Translations under genes and position numbers: made by a program
In this document: positions 11,101 through 21,715 of the stretch, in pieces
How positions within the stretch are numbered: the first letter of the stretch is position 1
Layout of the letters: each line of letters begins with the position of its first letter
NCBI GenBank assembly: GCA_022605425.2
Contig: CM061252.1
Span: 744,001 to 808,000 of the forward strand
DNA length: 64,000 bases
Direction: 5' to 3'
Source of the DNA: Hamiltosporidium tvaerminnensis
Lineage: Eukaryota > Microsporidia > Dubosqiidae
The notes under the pieces: model-generated
What the model saw: only the letters and a program-made list of their open reading frames with translations
Told to the model about the DNA's origin: nothing
Database searches by the model: none

Positions 11101-12393
11101 TTCTTCGGTTTTTTATGTTTTCATGAGAATATTTTTATAATTTAAATCTTGAAAAATTAAAAGAAATTTAAATTATGTTCAAATATCTTTAGATCTTTAA
11201 AGCACTAAAATTTCATTATTTCTATTCTCTTTACAATCATTAAATTTATTCAAAAACTTAGATAGTCTTTAAATCATTACATCATTGAAATATTCATTAT
11301 TTCTATGCTTTTTGCAATTATAAAATAATTTTATGATTTTAATTTCTTGTTTCACACATCAAAATCATTTAGACAAAAAAGAAACTAAAATTTGATCATT
11401 TTTGACATTTAGACTTTGATTTTTGATGACTGATATCAAAATTCATAACACAAAAATGTATTTTACCACAAAATTCTTAATTTAAAACCAATTTATTATA
11501 AAAAGCAATATTGAATCAATTTACTATTTCAGAATAAATTTTTTATTTGATCTATTTTATTTTTATTTTTTTATTTTTTTTGTAATTTTTTAGTACTTTT
11601 TTAAATTTGAATAAAATTTGTTCAAAAACAGCTTTCATTTAATTTACTAAATGTAATAAATTTGTACTTTTTTTCTAAATTGCGCATTATTTTAATAGAA
11701 TATTTATAAGGTTGAAATTATATATTTTATATTATTTAGATTTTAAAATACCAATTCTTAGTTATAATAATATGAATCTAATTTCTTAATAACTAAGTAC
11801 TTCAGATACATTTTAGTATTCTTTGATTCAAATAATATATATTAAAATCATAAATATTTATAAAAGATTATTTTTTGTATTTAATAAAAATAATTTAATA
11901 AAATTATAATATTGCATCCATTTGGAATTCTATACATCCAACTGTAAAATTAATATTTGTACAAATATATTAAACACTTAGAATTATAAGAACAAACTAA
12001 AATTAAATTAATTTATATTTTTCTATAAATAACATATATTTAATACAATATATTTAATTTATCAATATGAATCTATCAAATAATTTAAGATTTAATATAT
12101 TTACAATATATAAAATATATAATTATAAATCTAAGATTTTAATCATAAAGTAAAAATATAAAGGAAGAGATTTAATTTAAAAGAAATTCTAAACAAAGTA
12201 GAAATGGATTAAATCATAATTTAAATTAAAATTTAATTAGCAAAATATGTAAACGTCAATGACAAGAATTCTATAAAAGGGAATATTGCTATTTCAATTA
12301 GCGATCTTTTGTTTATTTTTTTGGTAAAAATATAATTTATGATTAAAAATTATATATCAATTTGATTTATATAAAAATATAATAAAAAATAAA
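8181..12393. other. 4.2-kb AT-rich gene desert
   Basis: Very AT-rich with no ORF that looks coding; a 67-codon minus ORF at 8687-8890 has chance composition. No match to the LINE, R1 or secreted-family sequences was seen. The only structure noted is the inverted repeat at 10777-10920. Confidence 0.6.
10777..10920. repeat. Inverted repeat (17-base perfect arms, longer imperfect stem)
   Basis: The left arm TTTCTCCAAATAAATTT (10777-10793) is the exact reverse complement of 10904-10920. Pairing continues imperfectly inwards through a T-rich/A-rich stretch for roughly another 20 bases, leaving a loop of about 70. It could be a small fold-back element or chance in AT-rich DNA; the GGAG/CTCC core makes pure chance less likely. 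Confidence 0.5.
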
Positions 12394-13650
12394 ATGACCG
12401 ATCCAAAAAAGAAAGAAATGGCAAACAATGATTATATCAATGAAGATGTGATATATATTGAGAAAGATGACAAGAGAAACACAAGAATGTATTCTAAAAG
12501 AGCAGATGTAGAGGATTCTATTTCAACAATAATGAATTCTGACGTAGATAAAAATAAAATTCGTCGAGAAGCAAACAAAGATACCGAGAGATATTCAGAA
12601 TATGGTACTGATGTAGATAATATAGAAAGTAAAGGAGGCAATCAAAGAGATATAGCTAACCAGTCTCTTGATTCAAGAAGAATAGCAAATAATCAATTTG
12701 AATCAGATCATACACGTGGAGCAAGTGAAGCTTTGGTAGACAAACAGTACTATTACGATGATCCCTATGGTTATTACAAAACCGGTAATGTGCCAGCTTA
12801 TGAATACAAAGGATATGAAAATGAATATGCAGACCCTTCCACAAATAAGTCAAATATTCCCGAACCGCCATCTCATTCCAGATATTCTTACTATCATAAT
12901 ATGCAGAAGTTAGACAAAGGAACTATGGATTGTAAAAGAAAAGCGAAATATAGAGTTTGTAGTAATTGCTTTACTACCACGACACCTTCATGGAGAAGAA
13001 GCAATGACGGTAAAATGTTATTGTGCAATGCCTGCGGATTGTATGCTAAACTTCATGGAAGACCTAGACCATATAGTACCACCCCAGAAGGCAAAACAAA
13101 AGCTCTTAAGAGTGGATACGAACGCGATAAATGTAGGTCATGTGGTAATATTGATATATTATCGTGGAGTAAAAGTTCAAATGGATATCCAATATGTGAA
13201 GCATGCGCAGAATATCAGAAAGGACCGGTACAGAACCGTAAAACATACCAAGACTCATACCCACGATCAATGTACCCAGAAACAGAAGACTATAGGAGAC
13301 ACAACTACTATGATCGAGTTTACGATTATCCATATCAGCAACAGTATCCTCCATATTATGAGCAACCAGAAAAAAGAAAAAGTTTTGATTCATCAGTTTC
13401 CAGACAGTCACCACAAAATGTACGTCCTAATTACTCACCTCATCAGTATCAGAACCAGGATATTTCTTATTATCAGCAATATCCTAGAGATAACGATCCA
13501 AGAGATCTTCCTCATCTTTATCAAGAAAAGTATACTGATCAACAAAATTATAGTGAGTATTCAAGAGATCAATATGAAGATCAATTACCACCAGATTATG
13601 ATCATAAATCACAAGGAAGATTTTATAAAAAACATCAAAGAGAAGACTAG
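12394..13650 (+). CDS. GATA-type zinc-finger protein (two fingers)
   Basis: 418 residues. Finger 1 is a canonical GATA finger: C189-x2-C192-x18-C211-x2-C214, with TPSWRR and [17 protein letters not shown] around it. This is the typical DNA-contacting and C-terminal basic-tail sequence of fungal GATA factors. Finger 2 is C247-x2-C250-x17-C268-x2-C271 and is divergent: it has LSWSK in place of PxWRR and lacks the CGLY motif. It probably contributes to structure or protein contacts rather than classic GATA recognition. Residues 1-180 are acidic and charged. Residues 285-418 are rich in Tyr, Gln, Pro and Arg ([14 protein letters not shown]), a disordered, possibly activating tail. It is expected to be a nuclear transcription regulator binding (A/T)GATA(A/G). 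The start is the first ATG. The gene is isolated between long AT-rich gaps. Confidence 0.93.
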   Translation: MTDPKKKEMANNDYINEDVIYIEKDDKRNTRMYSKRADVEDSISTIMNSDVDKNKIRREANKDTERYSEYGTDVDNIESKGGNQRDIANQSLDSRRIANNQFESDHTRGASEALVDKQYYYDDPYGYYKTGNVPAYEYKGYENEYADPSTNKSNIPEPPSHSRYSYYHNMQKLDKGTMDCKRKAKYRVCSNCFTTTTPSWRRSNDGKMLLCNACGLYAKLHGRPRPYSTTPEGKTKALKSGYERDKCRSCGNIDILSWSKSSNGYPICEACAEYQKGPVQNRKTYQDSYPRSMYPETEDYRRHNYYDRVYDYPYQQQYPPYYEQPEKRKSFDSSVSRQSPQNVRPNYSPHQYQNQDISYYQQYPRDNDPRDLPHLYQEKYTDQQNYSEYSRDQYEDQLPPDYDHKSQGRFYKKHQRED

Positions 13651-16060
13651 ATTTATTTTGAATGTAAGATTTGTATGAATTCTTGTCAATAAATAATGAT
13701 TGTGGATATTTCTATAGTTTTCTTTATATTTCTCTAAACTCTATTTTTAAAGCTTTTACACTTAATACAGATTTGTTTAAATTTATTTATTTTTATCAGT
13801 TGACCAAACAAATATTACAATTTTATCTTACAAAAAATATTAAAATATTATAAAATGCGGTCATATTAAAGAGAATAAAGAGTTTATAAAATTTTTAATC
13901 TATTGTATTATAAATATAATGAAATGGGTTTATTATGGTGAATAAGTTATAAGTAAAGCAACCGATTAAAAATCTATTTCACACATAATACAATAGAATA
14001 TTTTATTAAACATTTAGGTTCAGTAGTTGCTAAATGTGTATCATTATTACTCAATAACTTTTTTCTAAGAAAAAATTATATTTTTATTACAATTATTGAG
14101 ATGATTTCGAAAATATAGTTTATTATTACTTTAATAGTTGTTGTTTTTGCAATTAATAATTTCAAAATATTATTGCTTTGTAAATATTATCATTGATCAC
14201 TTTATTATATGTTCACAAACAAATATTGATAAAATATATTTAATATAAATCTTGTTATCAATACATATTTTAAAAGTATTTTACTATCTATTCGATAAAA
14301 ATATTAAATATTTTTTAGAACTAAATAATTCTAATTTAAGAAATAATACTTCATTACTTAATATATTTAATATATACACATACCATATATTTATGGCAAT
14401 GTAATAAAACAAAAAAACACAATATTTATATTGGCTTTAAGAAATAATAAAAACTTACCAAATTTTATTGCGAATTAAAATATAATTTTTTAAACATTTC
14501 TAAACAAATAAAATATATTTGATAGATTAAAATAAAAGCATAATTTGATAAATCTTTGTTTAATAGAAATATATTTGATAAATAAAAAAAATAAATAAAT
14601 ATATTTTTTATAAAAATTCTAAAATATTTTTAAAAAATATATTTTCATACAATTGTACTCAATTACTGTTATAAATATTTATTCTGATAATCAATTGTAA
14701 AGCTAAAATTAGAAAAATATAAAATATAACCATTTTTATAATGTATAATATACATATTATGCTATAAAGAGATATTTTTATGTATCAACCAATTAATTAA
14801 TATTTCTTTAAATATACGTAGATTTCTTTTAAAAAAAATATGTTTAGAATATTAATAATTATATATTTTTTGAGAATCAAATGGTAAATATTCTATCATA
14901 CATACAAATTCTTACAGAATTATATACTTTGAAATTTTTTTAAAAAAGTAAGATTCAAATTAAGAAAATAAAAAACAACAAAAATGAAGTTAATGAAAAT
15001 TTTTTAAGTATTTAAATGGATAGTTTAAAATATTCAGCAAATGAAACAAATTTCTGAGTATATCAAGCATTATTTGTTAGAAAATAAATATATTTTTAAC
15101 AATTTATTTACTATCAGTTTATATAATTCAGTAATGTCTCGACGACGACTCACTTCGAAACGATTAATTGGTTAAAAGAATATAAGGCACCAAGTAAAGA
15201 GCTCCAATATGATATTTCGCTTTCTATTTGTACATAAAACTTACACAACAAATTATAATGAGTAGAAGTGAACAATAAACAATTAAAAAAAATTCTATTG
15301 GTTGAAAAAAATATTTGAAATATACATCGTTAAAATTGTTTCCAGTGTTTATTATTTGTAAGAATTACATGATAATTTGTTTCCATTTTTCTAACATTTT
15401 CATTTTTATAAAAAATAAAATCACTTGGTTAAGCTTTATATTCTAAGAATTTACAGTTGCGTAAAAAATTTTATGACAAATGATGGTTTTTTGCCATGTT
15501 TCCGTGTAATATATTTATATTCTCAATAATAATTTCACAAAATAATTTTGCTTGAATAGCTTCATGGAACTTTATATTAGATTAAATCAAAATATTTTTT
15601 TGCTAAAAATGACTAAGAATTTATACAACAAATAGATTAAACAATCCAGCATATTAAAAACACGGTTTTTTCAAACAAATAAAACACTTCACAAGAATAA
15701 ATTTCACAGAGAAAAGGGATAGAATGAATAAAAATAGGCGGAAAGTGACCAGACTAACTATTAAAGCCGAGCTGAAGTCCTGAAGATTGAAATTAAATGG
15801 AAAAAGAAGAAGAATTTGGTGATTAAAATGCCTTAAATTTTATTGAGAAAGTCTGAAGACAACTAAAAATGTGATATGAAAGACTAAAAAATGTACAAGA
15901 AACAGATAGGTGAGTGTCTAAAATTTTTATTGAAATAATTAAGTGAAATCTTATGGCACAAATAAGTAACTCTAAGAAGATTTTGGGCTTTTTTTTCTTA
16001 TTAATGTAAAACAAAGGCCGTTTCTACAAGATTACTGTCTAGTATGCCTATATTTCCAAT
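13651..16060. other. 2.4-kb AT-rich gap
   Basis: No gene recognised. Small ORFs (13671-13853, 15823-16014) have the Phe/Ile/Lys composition expected by chance. No LINE or R1 sequence seen. Confidence 0.55.
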
Positions 16061-16294
16061 CTAGTCAACCAATAGTATTAATTCACACCCAGAACATTTA
16101 TAAAATGGTAGTCCTTTTTTCAAACGAAAAATACGAATAAAAAACAAAGTAAAATAACGATCGTATCTGTTGTAATAAAAATTGGCACCCGCACCACAAA
16201 AACCACAATTCTTTGTACGTAAAATTTTAATTTCTTCGTCACTGAGATTGATCGTTTTTAAAATATCTTTTGTTCCGAATATTATAAATACCAT
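16061..16294 (-). CDS. Zinc-ribbon protein (zinc_ribbon_15-like)
   Basis: 77 residues. It follows the layout of a small conserved eukaryotic family: an N-terminal MVFIIFGT stretch, a first CxxC (C30-C33), the highly characteristic YFTLFFIRIF segment (family form FTLFFIPLFP), and a second CxxC (C67-C70) in YKCSGC. The four cysteines should bind one zinc ion. The cellular role of the family is not well defined, so none is assigned. GGG on the plus strand at 16295-16297 places a CCC directly against the ATG on the coding strand, supporting this start and the gene's reality despite its small size. Confidence 0.85.
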   Translation of the reverse strand: MVFIIFGTKDILKTINLSDEEIKILRTKNCGFCGAGANFYYNRYDRYFTLFFIRIFRLKKGLPFYKCSGCELILLVD

Positions 16295-16297
16295 GGG
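16295..16297 (-). promoter_or_regulatory. CCC start-proximal signal
   Basis: CCC immediately before the ATG of the zinc-ribbon gene (TAACCC-ATG on the coding strand). CCC-like motifs just upstream of start codons are known transcription-start signals in microsporidia. Confidence 0.55.
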
Positions 16298-16599
16298 TTA
16301 TATTTATTCTGTTATCAATCTAAATCAAAAAGGGGCCTTTTTAATCTTATGGAAAGCAAACAGTAAAAAAAAGATTTATTATTTTTAACGACTAATTGAA
16401 TTGTTTGCTATAAGTAGTAATTTAAGTAATATAAATTTACATTTTAAAAATATTTAATAATTCATTTGTACTGATTTGTGCCGATAGATTCTTTAAAACA
16501 ATATGAACAGATTAGAAGACTTTTTTACATCAAAATTATAAAATAATATTTTAAGGAATTTTTAGATTTTCAAAAACCTTTTTATTAAAAAATGATCGA
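16298..16599. other. AT-rich spacer
   Basis: About 300 bases with no recognised feature between two minus-strand genes. Confidence 0.5.
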
Positions 16600-17280
16600 T
16601 TATTTATTTCTGTTTGTTTCCAAAAGGTTGTCTATAAATTTTATATACTTTTTACAATTACTGCATTTTTTTTTAGAACATTTAGCTCTGTCTAAACACT
16701 TACCGATGTTGTTTTTATTAAAATTTGATTTTAAACATATTTCGTCAATCATTTCTGAAGATTTAATTGTTTCACTTTGTATTTTCTTAGAATTCGATGT
16801 ATCTTCTTTTAAAGTCAATAAAATATTATTTTTGTCCCCTATATCACTTTCACACTTAAAAGGGCAAAGATTTTCAAGTTCTGTTTCAAAACTTAAAAGA
16901 TTTGAATCGCTGTTATCAGGATTATCTATTTCAGCGTTTCGCTTAAAACTTTTTTTATTTTGTCTATTTTTACCATTTTTAGTTTTTTTTTTGGTATCTT
17001 TAGATAGATTCACTTTGTTTCTTTTATTTTTATAAATATTATTTGATTGAAATTCAAATTTTTTATTTTCATTTAATTTATCTATATCACAATCATTTGG
17101 TAGTTTATTTCCAAAAATATCAAATTTTGATTCTTTTCCGATACTACAAATTTCATTGCATTTTATATCGTTTGTGTGTTTATCCTTTTTGATCATTTCT
17201 ATATCTGAGAGTGTATTACTTTTAGACTTTTTCTCGAATATTTCATTTTTTATATTTGTAGATCGTTCCTTGAAACTCAT
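16600..17280 (-). CDS. Lys/Asn-rich hypothetical protein with C-terminal Cys cluster
   Basis: 226 residues, ATG start at 17278-17280. Residues 1-140 are strongly biased to Lys, Asn, Ser and Asp with basic runs (KNKRNKVN, KDTKKKTKNGKNRQNKKS) and look disordered, possibly nucleic-acid binding or nuclear. The C-terminus has clustered cysteines (CLDRAKCSKKKCSNCKKY) that might bind metal, but the spacing fits no finger class I know. Earlier cysteines (C41, C45) are isolated. The ORF is longer than expected by chance in such AT-rich DNA and its stops are respected, so it is probably a gene. Function unknown. It lies about 0.3 kb upstream of the zinc-ribbon gene on the same strand, and no CCC signal is seen before its ATG. 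Confidence 0.6.
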   Translation of the reverse strand: MSFKERSTNIKNEIFEKKSKSNTLSDIEMIKKDKHTNDIKCNEICSIGKESKFDIFGNKLPNDCDIDKLNENKKFEFQSNNIYKNKRNKVNLSKDTKKKTKNGKNRQNKKSFKRNAEIDNPDNSDSNLLSFETELENLCPFKCESDIGDKNNILLTLKEDTSNSKKIQSETIKSSEMIDEICLKSNFNKNNIGKCLDRAKCSKKKCSNCKKYIKFIDNLLETNRNK

Positions 17281-18159
17281 GATTGTCAGAAAACGTAAAT
17301 AATTTATGATATTTTATCTCCTTTTTACTACAAGTTTATAGGTGTTTCACTATTTTCTTTCAAGGAGATCAACTTATGATTGGTAAAGATTAGAATCAAG
17401 AAACATAATTTAGTTTCATATTCTATTGATTTTATATATAATTTGACTTGAATGAGTTTAACAAAAAAACTTTTTGTATTAAATGCTTCTTTTTACGACT
17501 CAAATAATTTCTTCTACATTTGATAAATGAATCACAATATTTAAACTTTTAAAAAGATTATATCTTTAATAAAATATTATATTTGATAGATTAAAATGTA
17601 ATTTTTATATCATTTAAGTAAATAAAAAATTGAATTATAGTAAGTACAGATTCAAAGGTTAAACCGCCAATATTTGAAATATTGAAAGAAAAATATCACA
17701 ATTTTTTTACATTTATTATAATAATATTATATTTCAGGACTATGTTTCTTATAAAATCAGTTATGCAAAAGATTGATAATTAATTCTAAATATTGCCTAT
17801 CTTGACCAAAATAAAATGTATACCTATTTTTTTTGTGAAATTGATACGGATAAGAAAAAAAGAATAATAAAATCAGAATAATGCTTACATATGAAATGAA
17901 GTGGTATAAAAACTCAAATACCTACCAAAAAAATTGCCCAACGATGAATTAAAATTTTAATGAGTTTAATTTAATCTTTAAAACATACAAAAGACAGATA
18001 AAATCGTATTCTATATAAAATATGCAAAAAGTTGTTCAAATCAGAAATAGAGAGAGAAATAGAAATTCAAGACGAAATATTATTTAATTTCCAGATAAAA
18101 TATAAAATTAGAACAAATGAAAATATCAATTTAGACAAGAAAATATCAAAAAATACAAA
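17281..18159. other. AT-rich gap
   Basis: About 0.9 kb without a recognisable feature. A plus ORF starting at 18032 runs antisense into the Mpe1 gene and is not credible. Confidence 0.5.
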
Positions 18160-18948
18160 TTACTGTTTCTCAAAGAATTTTTCAATTTTGAATTTGGTTT
18201 TTAGATCATCAGAAAGGTTTGACACAATATTATCACAGACTGTACATCTATCACCAATGAAAATACAACCATCACAATATTTATGATTACAATCTGTTTT
18301 TACGGGATTATTTAAAATAAATTTACATTTTGAACATTTCAAATCATTAGAAATATCGTATTCTGATGTTTTTGAAGAAATCTTTTGCCACTCATGTGTC
18401 TGTGGTTGTGCCTTTACATATCCACCTTCTGGTGTAACCAGCATAGCAGCTGTTGGTGGAATTTCTTCATCCTTAACAGGAACAAGAAATGCCTTTGGGA
18501 TTCCCGTAGGTTTTCTAATTCTTAAAATATCATAATTTTTATCTTGATTGGTTGGGCAATGCTGAATAAAATGACCCTTCTGTCCGCATCTGAAACATAC
18601 ATAATTTGGAGGTGGCGGCTTAAAATATTTCTTGACTGATGAAGTATCTCGAATACTTTTTTGTTTATCTTCACTTTTAACAACATAAGTAATATTTCTA
18701 TTTTTTGACATCCATGCAGGTATTCGTTCAATAATTATTTGACTATTTCTATAAATCGGTTGGTATTCATCAGTTATTTCCTCATTCGTTTCTGCATCGT
18801 AAAAAATTAAATCAAAATCCTTAGATGTTATTTTCTTTTGTGTGATTATTTCGGATCTCAGCTCCCATAATGGCAAACTGTTTCCTTCAAAATTTATTTT
18901 TGCAAAGTTTTTCATCGAACGAAATCTGTAATTTATTGATGAAGACAT
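18160..18948 (-). CDS. MPE1: Mpe1/RBBP6-type cleavage and polyadenylation factor subunit (DWNN-zinc knuckle-RING)
   Basis: 262 residues in three ordered domains. A DWNN ubiquitin-like domain covers about 1-78, starting MSSSINYRFRS and including FDLIFYDAETNEEI and IIIERIPAW. A CCHC zinc knuckle has C118-x2-C121-x4-H126-x4-C131 (CFRCGQKGHFIQHC). A complete RING has C205, C208, C220, H222, C225, C228, C235 and C238. This order defines Mpe1/RBBP6, a subunit of the pre-mRNA 3'-end cleavage and polyadenylation factor with E3-ligase-like features, acting in the nucleus. It is much shorter than yeast Mpe1 (about 440 residues). I placed the start at the ATG at 18946-18948. Family members begin there (MSS-x-I/V-x-Y-R/K-F), a CCC lies at -6 to -4, and the frame further upstream has no ATG (it could begin only at a TTG at 18981). 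Confidence 0.93.
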   Translation of the reverse strand: MSSSINYRFRSMKNFAKINFEGNSLPLWELRSEIITQKKITSKDFDLIFYDAETNEEITDEYQPIYRNSQIIIERIPAWMSKNRNITYVVKSEDKQKSIRDTSSVKKYFKPPPPNYVCFRCGQKGHFIQHCPTNQDKNYDILRIRKPTGIPKAFLVPVKDEEIPPTAAMLVTPEGGYVKAQPQTHEWQKISSKTSEYDISNDLKCSKCKFILNNPVKTDCNHKYCDGCIFIGDRCTVCDNIVSNLSDDLKTKFKIEKFFEKQ

Positions 18949-18951
18949 AGA

Positions 18952-18954
18952 GGG
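18952..18954 (-). promoter_or_regulatory. CCC start-proximal signal of the Mpe1 gene
   Basis: CCC at -6 to -4 before the chosen ATG (AAGCCCTCT-ATG on the coding strand). It supports the shorter start. Confidence 0.5.
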
Positions 18955-19753
18955 CTTGTTATTTTTCCTATAAAAATCCAAAGAAATTCTTATAAAATGA
19001 AGTTAAGATTTCAGAAGAAATAATTTTCAAATTCAATTATTTTTCTAAAGAATCTATCTTTCGATGAATAATTTTTAAATTCAAATGAATTATTCTTAAA
19101 TTCAAATAAATAATTTTTACCTTTAAATATGTTTTTACACACAAAAAATACATTCGATAGATTTAAAATATGAATCGTATATTGTTATTATTTGAGTTTA
19201 ATGATTTTTAGACTATAATTATATTATAGATGAAGAATTATATTGGGTTCATATTACAAAGAAAAAAGCTTTTAAGAAGAAAATGTAAGTTTAAAATTTA
19301 AAAAATCTGCAATAAAAGAGAATGTTTTGAAGTAGAAATTTTTAAAGCAAGGACAAAAGATTAGATATAAACAGAAAATTATAAGCATAAATATTATTAA
19401 AAAATACAATAAATTCGCATAAAAAACCATTCTATATCTTATTTTATTAATTTATTTAAGTTACGAAATAAAATTAAATATAAACAAAATAAATATCATT
19501 TGTACTAAAAATACCTTCGAAACTTTTATTTTGAAACATTTATTAAAAGATTTGGATCAGTTTTTGAAGCTTTTAATATCAATAAAAAAAATAGGTATTC
19601 AAGGTAGATTATTTGAATAAAATATTTTTTCAATTAAAATATAAATTTCCTTAAATGTAACAAAATTTGTAAAAAAATAAAAATAAATTTGTCTTGAAAC
19701 TTTTGTGTATTTTTTTTATTTTTTATTTTAAAAGTTGTAAACAATACGAAGAT
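18955..19753. other. AT-rich divergent intergenic region
   Basis: It separates the divergent Mpe1 gene and the long hypothetical gene. Around 19060-19130 a phrase like AAATTCAAATAAATAATTTTTA recurs imperfectly. The last 60 bases are open in frame with the following gene but contain no ATG (see that entry). Confidence 0.5.
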
Positions 19754-21715
19754 ATGGACAGGAAAATGGAATATTTAATTTTAGAGATAGAAAAGGCAGG
19801 AAAAGGAATATTGTATTTAAGTAAGAAGCTTTATAAAGGTTACTTATCCCCATTTCCAACACCCAATCTGGTTTTAGTTCGTGGATCATTTAAATGCCAG
19901 GCAAGGGAGTGTATTTATATAGATTTAATGAAAACCAATGTGAAAATTGACGAGAGACAAATTATTATTCAAGAACGAGATGAAAATTTAAAATTTTACA
20001 TTAAGAATCCAGAAAGATCTGCGTATTTGAAAAATATAATTCAATATATTTTATTTATTAAAAATACAGAGAATTTACAAAGCAAAATCAAATATATTCG
20101 TAATTTTAATTCAGAAAAACTGCTTTATTTTAACTTTAAATCTTATGATATTTACAACCAACAATATTTATACATTTTAACAGAAGATATTTCAAGAAGA
20201 GTAGTCAGTTATAAAGAATTAGATTATAAAAATAGAAAAATTGTTTATTCTGATGGTAAAATAGAGGTAGTCTTGGATAAAAAAATAACTTCGAAATATT
20301 ATGTAAAATATTTAGATTTATACTTCAATACATATGAAAAGAATAGGAAAATCGAAAAACGAAAAAAATTCCATATTTGGAATTATTTCTGGGATTTCAA
20401 AACACTATATGAAGAAATAAAACAATACATTACAAAAAATGGAAGAGAAAATATCATAAAATATGTCAATTCATTAGTACAAAAAAATATACAGCCTGCC
20501 AGCAGAATGACAAGTAATATAATATGGCATACCTCTAGAGAAATATCAATATTCCTAAATCTCTATTTAGGATGTATCTTTCAAACAAATAACAAATGTT
20601 GGGAAATCGTACCAAAAAATTTTCTGACAAAATATATCAAAAACAAAAGATCGTGTATAGGAAATATTAAAGATGCAATGCATTTAGAAAATAGTACATT
20701 TGGTGTAAAAAAACAAGATATTATAATTTACAGTATTTTAGATATTCATTTTAAAAATAGTTATTTAGATGAAATTGTTTGGATAGATAAAATATTCTAT
20801 AATAGTTTAATTACGAGTGAAATAATAGAAATTTGTGATTATTTTATAGAAAATCAAGAAACAAATATTTTTTACAAAAATATATTTTTAATAATAAAAA
20901 TACTCTTTACTGAAAATATTTTGAACAGATATTTGAATTTTAAAAATCATTTCACAAAAATGAACAAAGAATTGCCATCAACAATATTTAAGGCAGTGTT
21001 GGCATTTTTAATAGAAAAATTCGATAAAATAACTGGAAAATTTAAGAAAAATGTTAAAATACAAATAACGTGTAACACAGACATTTATATATTACTAGGT
21101 TTATATGGCTTAAAATATAATATTCCAAAGATGAGAAATGAAAAGACAAAAAAATATTTTATACAACTGATTATTCATAGAGGGGATTATAAAATGTTCA
21201 ACAAAGTTTATTTTAAATATTTTTCTTTTAATCCAGAAATACTTTTTACAAAATACCGACATGAATTCAAAAATATGGAAAAGAAGAGAAATTTAAGTTT
21301 AAATTCATACATCGAATATTTTATGAGAATTGAAAATTTACTCTATGATATTCTTCTTGATTTTAATCTGCAAAACAAACGAATATTCCTTAAACTTCTT
21401 AAAATACACTGTGAAATAAGACTTTATAGTAAGAAAAGGAGGTCGAATTTTTATAACTCCTTGAAAAACCAAAATTCAAAGGATTTGGAAAATAATATTT
21501 TGATGAACCATATCATGCCCGAACCTATAAATGAACAAATACAAACCAAAATGACAGCTATAAAATTATTTAATAAAAGAAAAATGAATGTTTTGATTTT
21601 AAGCAGATCAATGAGTATTTTTAAGAATTATGAATTATCACAAAAATATTCTAAAATATTTAATAATTTGATGAATTTTATGGACGATTTTATCAAATTA
21701 AATACAATCAATTAA
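19754..21715 (+). CDS. Long hypothetical protein
   Basis: 653 residues from the first ATG in frame (MDRKMEYLILEIEKAGKG). The reading frame is open for a further 28 codons upstream to a TAA at 19670-19672. That extension contains no ATG, only a TTG at 19694. Its translation happens to look like a signal peptide (LKLLCIFFIFYFKSC), so a secreted form made from an unseen upstream exon or a sequencing error cannot be excluded. The stretch is T-rich and could equally be chance. The body is rich in Lys, Ile, Asn, Tyr and Phe, mostly alpha-helical by look, with no repeats, no zinc motif and no domain I recognise. The even amino-acid variety over 650 codons shows it is a real gene. It may be a fast-evolving lineage-specific protein. 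No CCC signal. Confidence 0.8.
   Translation: MDRKMEYLILEIEKAGKGILYLSKKLYKGYLSPFPTPNLVLVRGSFKCQARECIYIDLMKTNVKIDERQIIIQERDENLKFYIKNPERSAYLKNIIQYILFIKNTENLQSKIKYIRNFNSEKLLYFNFKSYDIYNQQYLYILTEDISRRVVSYKELDYKNRKIVYSDGKIEVVLDKKITSKYYVKYLDLYFNTYEKNRKIEKRKKFHIWNYFWDFKTLYEEIKQYITKNGRENIIKYVNSLVQKNIQPASRMTSNIIWHTSREISIFLNLYLGCIFQTNNKCWEIVPKNFLTKYIKNKRSCIGNIKDAMHLENSTFGVKKQDIIIYSILDIHFKNSYLDEIVWIDKIFYNSLITSEIIEICDYFIENQETNIFYKNIFLIIKILFTENILNRYLNFKNHFTKMNKELPSTIFKAVLAFLIEKFDKITGKFKKNVKIQITCNTDIYILLGLYGLKYNIPKMRNEKTKKYFIQLIIHRGDYKMFNKVYFKYFSFNPEILFTKYRHEFKNMEKKRNLSLNSYIEYFMRIENLLYDILLDFNLQNKRIFLKLLKIHCEIRLYSKKRRSNFYNSLKNQNSKDLENNILMNHIMPEPINEQIQTKMTAIKLFNKRKMNVLILSRSMSIFKNYELSQKYSKIFNNLMNFMDDFIKLNTIN

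Noticed and set aside
13004-13678. 224-codon plus-strand ORF overlapping the GATA gene
   Set aside because: Another frame of the GATA-factor coding sequence; His/Ile/Thr-rich composition is a frame shadow, and the zinc fingers are in the other frame.
16592-17035. 147-codon plus-strand ORF
   Set aside because: Antisense to the Lys/Asn-rich gene; its Leu/Phe/Ser richness mirrors the AAA/AAT codons of the real strand.
18949-18981. Upstream extension of the Mpe1 gene
   Set aside because: The frame could only start with TTG there. The ATG at 18948 matches the family start and has a CCC signal.
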